Source of the DNA: Candidatus Hydrogenedentota bacterium
GTDB taxonomy: Bacteria > Hydrogenedentota > Hydrogenedentia > Hydrogenedentiales > CAITNO01
Length of the DNA: 8,438 nt
Direction of reading: 5' to 3'
NCBI GenBank assembly: GCA_903922535.1
Contig: CAIXUF010001026.1
Span: 1-8,438 of the forward strand
Shown: positions 1-6,626 of the stretch, one piece after another
How the letters are laid out: every line of letters begins with the position of its first letter
Position numbering within the stretch: the stretch's first letter is position 1
Program-made: the position numbers and the translations under genes
Notes under the pieces: model-generated
What the model was told of the DNA's origin: nothing
Databases searched by the model: none
What the model saw: only the letters and a program-made list of their open reading frames with translations

Positions 1-53
1 ACCGTTGCGAGCGACTGGTCGGCTGTGTCTTTGCGGCCACAAAGGGAAATGAT

Positions 54-1457
54 ATGGAGCGGGTGCCCCATGTCTTTGACCGAAAACAGCCCGCCGACCC
101 TGTCTCCAACGGCAGCGACCTGGTCCAGCCGGAACATGAGACGGCGCTTTACCGGCTGGACGGCGACTATTGCGGGGTGCAGACGTTCAAGTCCCCGGCG
201 CAACCCATCCGCGCCATTGAGGCATACATTACGTTGCCCGGCTGCAAAGGCAGCCTGATCCTGTCCATGCGAAAGGACTGTGACGGTGAGCCTCTCCGCA
301 CCCAAGCCGTCGATGCCCAGGAGGCGGTGAAGAAGGGCAATTGGGTGCGCTTCCCCATGGACCCGCCGCTGTCGCTGTCGTCTGGCGAGATCTATTGTTT
401 CCGTATCACATTTACGGGCGAAGGGCGGCCGGTGTGGCATGGGATTGTTTCCCCTGGCCATCGGCTGGCGGGTGCGTTTGCGCACGACGCCGCGGTCAGT
501 CCCCCGCAATGGCTCGACCATCCCGACCATGCCACGGCGTTTGCGGTGGACACGGACGGTCTGCTGCGTTCCAGCGAGCCGAAATATCCCGTTATTTCCG
601 ACCGCGATGAGATTGACGGGCAGGCTCATGTGCTGATGGCGTTTGGTCGGCTGGCACAGCGCCGCGGGCCGACTCCCTTTGAGGACCAGTGGTACGACTT
701 CGCCGCGAAGCTGCTGGACCGTTCCACCGACTGGCCCTATATCCTGAGCGGCAAGCTTCACGCGGACTTGGGACTGGTGCGCAATGTCAGCCTGGAGCAT
801 TCACGCGAGGGACGGATGTGGGACACCTACGACATTCTCACGCAGAGCTTTGTCGGCGCGGCGCTGGAGGCCATGATCCCTGTCGCGAAGAACCGGCACG
901 ACAACGTGCACGAGGCCCTGTGGACGGAGCGGCTGGCGGCCTTGCGCGTGTCCGTGGGCAAACACATGACCCGAATCCTTGACGGGAACACAGTCTATCT
1001 GGAGATGCGTCTGCCGAACTCCGACGCCGGGGTGCCTTTCTTGGGCATGGGCTGGCTGAACTTCGCGCCGGTGGCCGCGCAGTGGGAGGCGCTGGACCAT
1101 GCGGTCCTCCGCGACACTATCACCGCCGTGCGCCAGCGCACTGTGTTCGACTGGCAGGGATTGAAGCCCATGGCGCTGGACTGGAACGCGGACGGGACAT
1201 TTTCAAGGTCCGTCATCGGCAAGGGTGTCGGATGGGAACTGGATTATTGCCGGCGGGAGGGCGACTGGGACCGGATAGTTGAGGTGCTGGACTTTCTGAA
1301 AGCCGTGCATACACCGACGATATATATGGAATGCGCCGTGCTCCAGCCCGACGGCCAGTGGACCTTTCAGGACCCGGGCAACGGTGAGCAGTGTTCGTGG
1401 TGGTGCTGGGGCATGGCACGGCTGCGCAAGGAGGTGGGGCTGTCGGCTGGGCCGTGA
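54..1457 (+). CDS. Putative six-hairpin glycosidase-like protein with N-terminal beta-sandwich (possibly 5' partial)
   Basis: The frame encodes 467 residues from ATG 54. Residues 25-170 look like a beta-sandwich module, with repeated short strands such as IRAIEAYITL (52-61) and EIYCFRITF (112-120). Residues 185-462 are helix-rich and end in DPGNGEQCSWWCW (440-452). An acidic DPGNGEQ segment followed by tryptophans near the C-terminus, with WDTYD (256-260) and FLGMGWLNF (329-337) before it, recalls (alpha/alpha)6-barrel glycoside hydrolases. E445 and E248 are candidate active-site residues by inference only. I cannot name a GH family. ATG 54 follows AAAGGGA (41-47) at a 6-base gap. The frame has no stop back to base 3, so the gene may begin outside the window, but no ATG, GTG or TTG lies in frame upstream. 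No signal peptide follows ATG 54; one could lie upstream if the gene is longer. The neighbouring isomerase-like and esterase genes support a role in saccharide breakdown. The reading frame is secure; the function is moderate. Confidence 0.72.
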   Translation: MERVPHVFDRKQPADPVSNGSDLVQPEHETALYRLDGDYCGVQTFKSPAQPIRAIEAYITLPGCKGSLILSMRKDCDGEPLRTQAVDAQEAVKKGNWVRFPMDPPLSLSSGEIYCFRITFTGEGRPVWHGIVSPGHRLAGAFAHDAAVSPPQWLDHPDHATAFAVDTDGLLRSSEPKYPVISDRDEIDGQAHVLMAFGRLAQRRGPTPFEDQWYDFAAKLLDRSTDWPYILSGKLHADLGLVRNVSLEHSREGRMWDTYDILTQSFVGAALEAMIPVAKNRHDNVHEALWTERLAALRVSVGKHMTRILDGNTVYLEMRLPNSDAGVPFLGMGWLNFAPVAAQWEALDHAVLRDTITAVRQRTVFDWQGLKPMALDWNADGTFSRSVIGKGVGWELDYCRREGDWDRIVEVLDFLKAVHTPTIYMECAVLQPDGQWTFQDPGNGEQCSWWCWGMARLRKEVGLSAGP

Positions 1458-1510
1458 CTGGCCCTTGCATGCCCCCTTTGTAGGCAAGACGATGCCCTGG
1501 GGCTGTATGG

Positions 1511-1610
1511 ATGCATGGACGAACACGGACAGACACGGACAGACACAGACGAAGAGGGACGGAGAAGGACAGGCGCGGATAGGCACAGACAGGCGCAGAA
1601 AGGACGGAAG
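1511..1610. repeat. Degenerate 10-base tandem repeat, about nine to ten copies
   Basis: From 1521 the sequence divides into consecutive 10-base blocks close to AGACACGGAC: GAACACGGAC, AGACACGGAC, AGACACAGAC, GAAGAGGGAC, GGAGAAGGAC, AGGCGCGGAT, AGGCACAGAC, AGGCGCAGAA, AGGACGGAAG. The block at 1511-1520 (ATGCATGGAC) fits loosely. The + strand is almost free of T from 1521 to 1608. The period matches about one helical turn. It lies wholly in the gap between the glycosidase-like and isomerase-like genes and is not a multiple of three, so a coding origin is unlikely. Function unknown. Confidence 0.75.
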
Positions 1611-1629
1611 ATACCGGTCTTTTCGGTTT

Positions 1630-1643
1630 CACCAGATCTGGTG
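1630..1643. promoter_or_regulatory. 14-bp perfect palindrome, possible operator
   Basis: CACCAGATCTGGTG is its own reverse complement. It lies 142 bases before the ATG of the isomerase-like gene. Its right arm with flank (TGGTGGTTT, 1639-1647) recurs inverted as AAACCACCA at 1758-1766, just before that gene's ribosome site. Two related sites upstream of one gene could bind a dimeric regulator, but no regulator gene is in the window. Being an operator is inference; a transcript hairpin is an alternative. Confidence 0.35.
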
Positions 1644-1651
1644 GTTTGGAC

Positions 1652-1678
1652 GAATCGGACCCATCGGATTGATCTGTC
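1652..1678. repeat. Short 9-base repeat (ATCGGA core)
   Basis: GAATCGGAC, CCATCGGAT and the weaker TGATCTGTC follow each other with a 9-base period. CGGAC (1656-1660) and GTCCG (1676-1680) could also pair. The rest of the 1458-1785 gap, from 1681 to about 1770, is pyrimidine-rich with no convincing promoter hexamers and no clear terminator after the upstream gene. Confidence 0.4.
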
Positions 1679-1785
1679 CGGCATTCTGCGCCTGTTCTTG
1701 GTTTCCCTTTTCCCGCCCGGATTGCGTATTCTATCCGCCGTTCTTTACGAGATTTTGAAACCACCAAGCCAAGGGAGTTCTTGCC

Positions 1786-2754
1786 ATGTTCAGAAGGTTT
1801 GCCTATGCCGCCGTGATGACGGCGATTGTGTTTTCGGGATTCGCCGCGCCAGCGCTGGCCGCGGACAGCGGGATGTATGTGTCGATGCGTGACGCCTATC
1901 TCGGTCCGGACTACTTTCCAACGGTTGCCGAAGGTTTGAAACAACTCGGCGTCAACGCGGTGGAGGTGTCTCTGGCACGTGACTTTACGGTGGGCGCGCT
2001 GGACTCGAAGGAGAGGGTCGCGCTGAACACGGACGAGGATGCGAAGGCGTACCGCAAGAAGGCGGAAGGGCTGGGCGTGAACGTTTGCGCGCTGCTGACG
2101 GCGTGCGATTTCAGCGCGGGCGAGATGGCGGAGAACAGCGCGTGGATCGCGCGGGCCATCGAACTGGCGGACCTGCTGGGCGCAAAGGCGGTGCGCATCG
2201 ACTCGGCCATGCACAAGGAGAAGGAACTCCCCTTTGAGACGCGGGTGAACCTGTTTGTGGAGGGACTCAAGGGCGCGCTGGACAAGACGGCCGGTTCCAA
2301 GGTGACGCTGGGCATTGAGAACCACGGGTTCCAGGGCAACAACCTGGCCTTTCTGCTGAACGTGTTCATGCTGGTCGGCAATGACCGGTTGGGCTCGACG
2401 ATGGACGTGGGCAATTTCTACTGGCGCGGCTATCCGCTGGGCGAGGTGTACGGCATTCTGCGCGTGCTGTCACCCTACGCCAAGCACACGCATGTGAAGA
2501 CCATGCACTACCCCGAGGACCAGCGCGAGGTCATGCGCGAGGCGGGCTGGAAATACGCCGAGTACGCCTGCCCGCTCGACGAGGGCGACATTGATCTGGC
2601 CAAAGTGGCCGGCATGCTGAAGGCCGCCGGCTACAAGGGCGACATCTGCATTGAGGACGAGTCCGTCGGCAAGCTCAAGACGCAGGAAGAGAAGGCGGCG
2701 GTGTGCAAGCGCAATGTGGATCATTTGAAGAAGGTGCTGGCGGAGCTGAAGTAG
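1786..2754 (+). CDS. Exported sugar phosphate isomerase/epimerase-like TIM-barrel protein
   Basis: The 322-residue protein starts with a classical signal peptide: RR at 3-4, a hydrophobic core over 6-21 and an APALA|AD cleavage site after about residue 25. The mature part is a xylose-isomerase-like TIM barrel (AP endonuclease family 2 fold). Metal ligands typical of the fold are visible at strand ends: E178 in IENHG, D207 in TMDVGN, H236 in THVK and E290 in CIEDES. The family includes sugar and sugar-phosphate isomerases, 3-epimerases and inosose dehydratases. The substrate cannot be read here, and phosphorylated sugars are unlikely outside the cytoplasm, so a free sugar or polyol is more probable. 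AAGGGAG (1771-1777) sits 8 bases before the ATG and fixes the start. The gene is isolated by repeat-filled gaps on both sides, so it probably has its own promoter. Fold and export are well supported; the reaction is open. Confidence 0.88.
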   Translation: MFRRFAYAAVMTAIVFSGFAAPALAADSGMYVSMRDAYLGPDYFPTVAEGLKQLGVNAVEVSLARDFTVGALDSKERVALNTDEDAKAYRKKAEGLGVNVCALLTACDFSAGEMAENSAWIARAIELADLLGAKAVRIDSAMHKEKELPFETRVNLFVEGLKGALDKTAGSKVTLGIENHGFQGNNLAFLLNVFMLVGNDRLGSTMDVGNFYWRGYPLGEVYGILRVLSPYAKHTHVKTMHYPEDQREVMREAGWKYAEYACPLDEGDIDLAKVAGMLKAAGYKGDICIEDESVGKLKTQEEKAAVCKRNVDHLKKVLAELK

Positions 2755-2760
2755 TCTGGA

Positions 2761-2788
2761 GGGTCTAGGGTCTGGGGTTTTGGGTCTA
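2761..2788 (+). repeat. Four tandem G-rich 7-base repeats, possible G-quadruplex
   Basis: GGGTCTA, GGGTCTG, GGGTTTT and GGGTCTA follow without gaps, beginning 6 bases after the TAG of the isomerase-like gene. Four GGG tracts spaced by four bases match the simple G3N1-7 quadruplex rule on the + strand, so the mRNA could fold as well as the DNA. It may mark the 3' end of the transcript or be a dispersed repeat; neither is shown. Confidence 0.7.
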
Positions 2789-2834
2789 GTGGAGAAGAGA
2801 CTGGTTGTCCGGCTGCGCGGGTATGATGCAAAGA

Positions 2835-2885
2835 GCGAAGTACCACTTCGCGGGCAAGTGCGTTCCCAAAGTGCAACTTGGGAAC
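2835..2885. repeat. Two adjacent hairpin palindromes
   Basis: The first is GCGAAGT (2835-2841), loop ACC, ACTTCGC (2845-2851), a 7-bp stem. The second is GTTCCCAA (2862-2869), loop of 8, TTGGGAAC (2878-2885), an 8-bp stem. From memory, GTTCCCAA...TTGGGAAC palindromes are common dispersed intergenic repeats in many bacteria. Neither is followed by a T run, so intrinsic termination is not supported. Confidence 0.65.
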
Positions 2886-2912
2886 GAGGACCAGAAGAAC
2901 TGGAACCACGCC

Positions 2913-3017
2913 GTCTTTGCGAGCGGAGCGAAGCAATCTAGTGCTTGCCAAAGCCCGGACCCGGGGCTGTCGGTGCGAGCGACTGCTTCGTCGGGCTGAA
3001 GCCCTCCTCGCAATGAC
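2913..3017. repeat. About 105-bp inverted-repeat element (MITE/REP-like)
   Basis: The left end GTCTTTGCGAG (2913-2923) is matched in reverse complement at the right end by CTCGCAATGAC (3007-3017), 10 of 11 bases. Further in, CGAAGCAATC (2929-2938) pairs imperfectly with GACTGCTTCG (2981-2990). The centre holds another inverted repeat, AGCCCGG...CCGGGGCT (2952-2967). Ends of the type ATTGCGAG...GCGAAGCAATC are known to me as widespread non-coding repeats in unrelated bacteria. There is no transposase. It ends 47 bases before the esterase start, so it lies within its leader or promoter region. Confidence 0.7.
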
Positions 3018-3064
3018 AGAACGGTAGTGCAAGTCGAAACCTGAATCTGAAAACTGGAGACGAC

Positions 3065-5416
3065 ATGATGCTTTCCCTGCTGTGCGCGACACTGAGCTTT
3101 GCGGCCGCCACGGACGCGGTGTCCCAGGCCCCCATCCCCGTGCATACCTCCATGCTCCTTCACACGTGGGAGTTGCTGGAACGGCAGGTGCTGGCCGACC
3201 CGGGTGAATACACGGTGTGGGCCTGGGTGCCGGCCGAGAAGTCGGCCACGCTGAGCGTGGACGGCAAAGAACTCAAGACAAACACGGCACCCAAGCGCAC
3301 AAGACAAAAAGAACCCGCCTATTTCTGGATGAAGGCCGGTTCGGTCAAACTGGACGGCAAAGCCGTTTCCATCGCGCCGGGCGACGCGTTTGCCGTGGCG
3401 CTGAGCCGGGTGGACGGGTTCAATCCGACGACGGCCACGGAGGATGCGTGGGTGAGCCGCGGGGGCGCGACCGTTTCGGACCGGCGCCTGAACCAGACGC
3501 GCCACACGGACGCGGTGTTTGTGATGCCGCAGTACCCCACCCGCGAGGCGTGGGAGGCGAAGGCCGACAGCATCCGGCGGCGCATGCTGCTTGGTTCGGG
3601 GCTGGTGCCGATGCCGGAGAAGACGCCGCTCAATCCGGTCATCACCGACAAGATCGATCACGGCGACTATACCGTGGAGAAGGTGCATTTCGAGGTGCTG
3701 CCCGGATTCATGTGCACGGGCAACCTGTACCGGCCCAAGGGTGACGGACCGTTCCCGGCCATTGTGAACCCGCACGGGCACTGGAAGAACGGCCGCCTGG
3801 AGAACACGGACCTGTGCTCCGTGCCGGGGCGCTGCATCACCTTTGCGCGGATGGGCGCGGTGGCATTTACCTATGACATGATCGGCTATGAGGACAGCCG
3901 CCAGTTCGTGCACCGCTGGGGCACGGAGCGCGAGAAGCTGTGGGGGCTGCACCCCTTCGCGCTGCAACTGCTGACCAGCATCCGCGCGGTGGATTTCGTG
4001 AGCGGGCTGGCGGGCGTGGACCCGGAGCGCATCGGCTGCACCGGCGCGTCGGGCGGCGGCACGCAGACCTTCGCGCTGTACACGGCGGACCCGCGCATCA
4101 AGGCGGCCGTGCCGGTGAACATGATCTCGTCCACCATGCAGGGCGGGTGCGTGTGCGAGAACGCGCCGCTGATCCGCTATTGGAATTCGAACATGGAAAT
4201 CGGCGCGATGATGGCACCCAAGCCGCTGCTCATGGTGGCCGCCACGGGCGACTGGACCCGCGAGACGCCGCGCGTCGAGTATCCGGCGATCAAGAGCGTT
4301 TACGCGCTCTATGGCGCGGAGAACAACGTGGAGTATGCCCAGTTCAACTACGATCACAATTACAACAAGGACAGCCGCACGGCCGTGTACCGCTTCATGG
4401 GCAAGCACCTGATTGATCCCAAGCGCGACTGGAGCGGCTTCACCGAGCCCGAGTTCACCAAGGACCCGGACGACCAACTGCGCGTGTTCCCCGGCGAGGG
4501 GCCGATGGAGGAGTACAAGAGCCGGGGCCAGGCGGAGATCATTGAACAGGTTATCGCCATGAACCGCGCCAAGTGGGACGCCGAATTGCCCGCCGATGCG
4601 TCGGGCACGGCGGCGTTTCAGGAGAAGCACGGCAAGGTGCTGGCCGACGTGATGGGCGTGTCGGTGCCCGCGCCGAACGACCTGCGCTTCACCCGTGTCG
4701 GCGATGCCGAGGAGCGCGGCGGCTGTACGGTGGAGCATTGGGCGTTCGGCCGCACGGCCGAGGGCGATGCCATACCGGCCGTCTTCTTCCGCGGCAAGAA
4801 CAACGGCGCGCCGCAGGACGCGGTGATTCTGGTCCACGGCGGCGGCAAGCGCGCGCTGATCGACGCGGACACGGGCACGCCTGGCCCGCTGGTGGCGGCG
4901 CTGATCGCGCAGGGCAAGGCCGTGCTGGCAATTGACGCGTTCCTGCTCGGCGAGCATGGCCTGCCGGACAACGGCTTTGTGCGCGAAAAACCGCGCGTCG
5001 GCGCCTTCTCCTTCCTCGACACCTTCCAGCCGACGGACGCGGCCAACCGCGTGCAGGATGTGCTGACCTCGGCGGCTTTCCTGCGGGCGCGGCGCGACCT
5101 GACCGGCCGTATCGAAGTGTGCGGTCTCGGCGGCGGCGGTCTGTGGAGCCTGCTGGCGGCGGCGGCGGATCCTGGCATTGGTGGTGTGGCGGCCGACATG
5201 GATGCGTTCCCGCTGGACGACGACGCGGTGTGGGCGAAGGACAACTATATCCCCTGTATCCGCAGCGTGGGTGACGTGCGCACGGCGGCGGCCATGATTG
5301 CGCCGCGGCCCGCGGCGCTGTGGAACGTGAACGGCGCGGATGGCATCGCGCGTTATGGCGCGAAGGTTGCGGCGGGTGCGGCTGACGCTGCGGCGCTGGC
5401 GGAGGCGCTACGGTGA
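3065..5416 (+). CDS. Large acetyl xylan esterase / dienelactone hydrolase-like protein with two alpha/beta-hydrolase domains
   Basis: The 783-residue protein opens with a short hydrophobic stretch (2-15), probably a signal peptide without basic residues, then a small beta-rich region (about 45-115). The first hydrolase domain spans about 200-450. It has NPHGHW (235-240, oxyanion side), the nucleophile elbow GASGGG with S329, ATGDW with D396 as likely acid, and DHNYN with H431 as likely base. This resembles the Abhydrolase_7 / acetyl xylan esterase type, which removes ester groups from plant or algal polysaccharides. A second hydrolase-like domain spans about 560-765. It keeps VHGGG (590-594), but its elbow reads GLGGG (687-691), glycine replacing serine, and no histidine occurs after H631, so it is probably inactive. 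GGAG (3056-3059) precedes ATG 3065 by 5 bases and ATG 3068 by 8; either is possible. It lies 42 bases before the next gene on the same strand, so the two may share a transcript. The substrate is not known. Confidence 0.87.
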   Translation: MMLSLLCATLSFAAATDAVSQAPIPVHTSMLLHTWELLERQVLADPGEYTVWAWVPAEKSATLSVDGKELKTNTAPKRTRQKEPAYFWMKAGSVKLDGKAVSIAPGDAFAVALSRVDGFNPTTATEDAWVSRGGATVSDRRLNQTRHTDAVFVMPQYPTREAWEAKADSIRRRMLLGSGLVPMPEKTPLNPVITDKIDHGDYTVEKVHFEVLPGFMCTGNLYRPKGDGPFPAIVNPHGHWKNGRLENTDLCSVPGRCITFARMGAVAFTYDMIGYEDSRQFVHRWGTEREKLWGLHPFALQLLTSIRAVDFVSGLAGVDPERIGCTGASGGGTQTFALYTADPRIKAAVPVNMISSTMQGGCVCENAPLIRYWNSNMEIGAMMAPKPLLMVAATGDWTRETPRVEYPAIKSVYALYGAENNVEYAQFNYDHNYNKDSRTAVYRFMGKHLIDPKRDWSGFTEPEFTKDPDDQLRVFPGEGPMEEYKSRGQAEIIEQVIAMNRAKWDAELPADASGTAAFQEKHGKVLADVMGVSVPAPNDLRFTRVGDAEERGGCTVEHWAFGRTAEGDAIPAVFFRGKNNGAPQDAVILVHGGGKRALIDADTGTPGPLVAALIAQGKAVLAIDAFLLGEHGLPDNGFVREKPRVGAFSFLDTFQPTDAANRVQDVLTSAAFLRARRDLTGRIEVCGLGGGGLWSLLAAAADPGIGGVAADMDAFPLDDDAVWAKDNYIPCIRSVGDVRTAAAMIAPRPAALWNVNGADGIARYGAKVAAGAADAAALAEALR

Positions 5417-5458
5417 GCCAGTCTTGACGGGGCACGTGAAAAGGCCGTGAGGCACGGC

Positions 5459-6592
5459 ATGAGCGAGTCGAACCTTAAACCGGGTGAAAGAGTAAAGGCC
5501 GTACGGTGCACAGACGACCTGCTTATTGTTGATCTGCGGGACGGCCGTACCATTTCCTTTTCGCTGACTTTGTATCCGCGCCTGCTTCATGCCACGCCTG
5601 GACAGAGGGAACGGTGGGAACTATGCGGTGGAGGATTCGGAATTCACTGGCCCGAGATTGACGAGGACCTGAGCGTGCAGGGGCTTTTGCGCGGTGCCCT
5701 GACCGCGCCGACAAGTCCAAATCCTGACGTAACTTGTGGAGGTCACCCATTGAAAATCGTGGGAGCAGATCCCGGCGCGGTGCGCGACCGGGTGCTGCAC
5801 ATCACCGATCTGCATTTCTGGCGGATTACATGGGCGCCGCGCCGACTGGCAAACAAACGGCTGCTCGGCATGCTCAATCTGCGGCTGCGGCGCCTGCGCA
5901 GGTTCGACCAGTCCGGCCGGGAACAGATGGCCGAGACGCTGGCGCGTGAAGGCGCGTCCACGCTCATTGCCGGCGGCGATTTCACGACGACCTCGCTGGA
6001 CGAGGAGTTTCAGGAGGCCCGCGCTTTCCTGATGGGTCTTGAACGCTTGGGGCTCAAGGTGTATGCCATCCCCGGCAACCATGACGCCTACACGTTCGAA
6101 TCGTTTCGGCGCCGGGGCTTTGAACAGTCCCTGGGCGCGTTCCTGCCGGGTGAACGGCTGCCCGCGCGGGTGGTGCTGCCCGGCGGCACGCCGGTGGTGT
6201 TCGCGCCGGGCGCGCGGCCCAATTTTCTTTCGTCGCGGGGCAACATCCTGCCGGAGGATATCGCGCAGACCGCGCGTTTGGTGGCCGGGGCGCCGCCCGG
6301 ACCGGTGCTGGTGGTGGGACACTACCCCATGCTGTTTCGCACGACCGCCTACGCGCAGGAGTACCTGCACCGGCTGGGTCATGCGAAGGCGCTGCGCGAG
6401 GCATTGGGCAACGCGGGCCGCACCGTGCTTTACATCGCCGGGCATGTGCACCGGTTTAGCCAGACCCGCGACGACAAATATCCGAACCTGACACATGTGA
6501 CGACGAATGCGCTGTTTTACCGTGGTCGGGGCGGCTATACCGTGCTGGAGTGCGGCGAAACGGGCTTCCGGGTGCAGGCAAAGGGGGCGTAA
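5459..6592 (+). CDS. DUF2442 domain fused in frame to calcineurin-like metallophosphoesterase
   Basis: The frame encodes 377 residues from ATG 5459, chosen because GAGG (5449-5452) lies 6 bases upstream; GTG 5447 is in frame but has poorer spacing. Residues 10-79 match the small DUF2442 domain as I know it: VKAVRCTDDLLIVDL, PRLLHATPGQRERWEL and IHWPEIDEDLSVQGLLRG. Such domains are usually free-standing proteins of 80-100 residues. After a linker (80-97) comes a complete metallophosphoesterase: DLH (117-119), GGDF (172-175), GNHD (206-209), GHYP (287-290) and GHVH (328-331), the full set of di-metal ligands. It should hydrolyse a phosphodiester or phosphomonoester, substrate unknown. There is no signal peptide or membrane segment. 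The phosphoesterase has its own ribosome site and TTG start at 5750, so it may be made alone (280 residues) as well as fused. The DUF2442 part is about 56% G+C by hand count, against 68-75% in sampled lines of the phosphoesterase, suggesting separate origins. Confidence 0.82.
   Translation: MSESNLKPGERVKAVRCTDDLLIVDLRDGRTISFSLTLYPRLLHATPGQRERWELCGGGFGIHWPEIDEDLSVQGLLRGALTAPTSPNPDVTCGGHPLKIVGADPGAVRDRVLHITDLHFWRITWAPRRLANKRLLGMLNLRLRRLRRFDQSGREQMAETLAREGASTLIAGGDFTTTSLDEEFQEARAFLMGLERLGLKVYAIPGNHDAYTFESFRRRGFEQSLGAFLPGERLPARVVLPGGTPVVFAPGARPNFLSSRGNILPEDIAQTARLVAGAPPGPVLVVGHYPMLFRTTAYAQEYLHRLGHAKALREALGNAGRTVLYIAGHVHRFSQTRDDKYPNLTHVTTNALFYRGRGGYTVLECGETGFRVQAKGA
5737..5752 (+). promoter_or_regulatory. 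Internal ribosome site and TTG start for the phosphoesterase part
   Basis: TGGAGG (5737-5742) lies 7 bases before TTG 5750-5752, which is in frame and would give a protein starting MKIVGADP with the metal motif HITDLHFW about 17 residues in, normal for free-standing calcineurin-like phosphoesterases. Stops in both other frames (TGA 5725, TAA 5730) fall just before this site, so only the fused frame is open here. This is a better ribosome site than the one used for the DUF2442 part. Confidence 0.6.
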
Positions 6593-6604
6593 TGCGGCGG
6601 AAGC

Positions 6605-6626
6605 GGGCAGACAAGAATGTCTGCCC
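6605..6626. repeat. 9-bp perfect hairpin between convergent genes (REP-like)
   Basis: GGGCAGACA (6605-6613), loop AGAA, TGTCTGCCC (6618-6626). It starts 13 bases after the phosphoesterase stop and lies 78 bases beyond the stop of the opposing glycosyltransferase. No T run follows on either strand, so it is not a standard intrinsic terminator, but a stem this stable could protect 3' ends or reduce read-through. The rest of the 6593-6703 gap holds only a repeated GACCGTCC (6661-6668, 6690-6697). Confidence 0.65.

Noticed and set aside
1511..1610. A CRISPR array.
   Set aside because: Units are 10 bases and contiguous, with no spacers of 30-40 bases between identical repeats and no cas genes.
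1213..2325. A 370-codon open frame on the - strand across the first spacer.
   Set aside because: It passes through the 10-base repeat and the antisense of two supported genes and has no recognisable domain or ribosome site.
2786..4957. A 723-codon open frame on the - strand.
   Set aside because: It is antisense to the esterase, low-complexity and rich in R, H and A, as expected from a GC-rich shadow frame. The sense frame has catalytic motifs and a ribosome site.
5447..5449. GTG as the start of the DUF2442-phosphoesterase frame.
   Set aside because: AAAAGG lies only 2 bases before it, too close, while ATG 5459 has GAGG at a 6-base gap.
5459..5749. A complete toxin-antitoxin pair around the DUF2442 domain.
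   Set aside because: No DUF4160-like or other small partner frame is present in the 42 bases upstream or elsewhere nearby.
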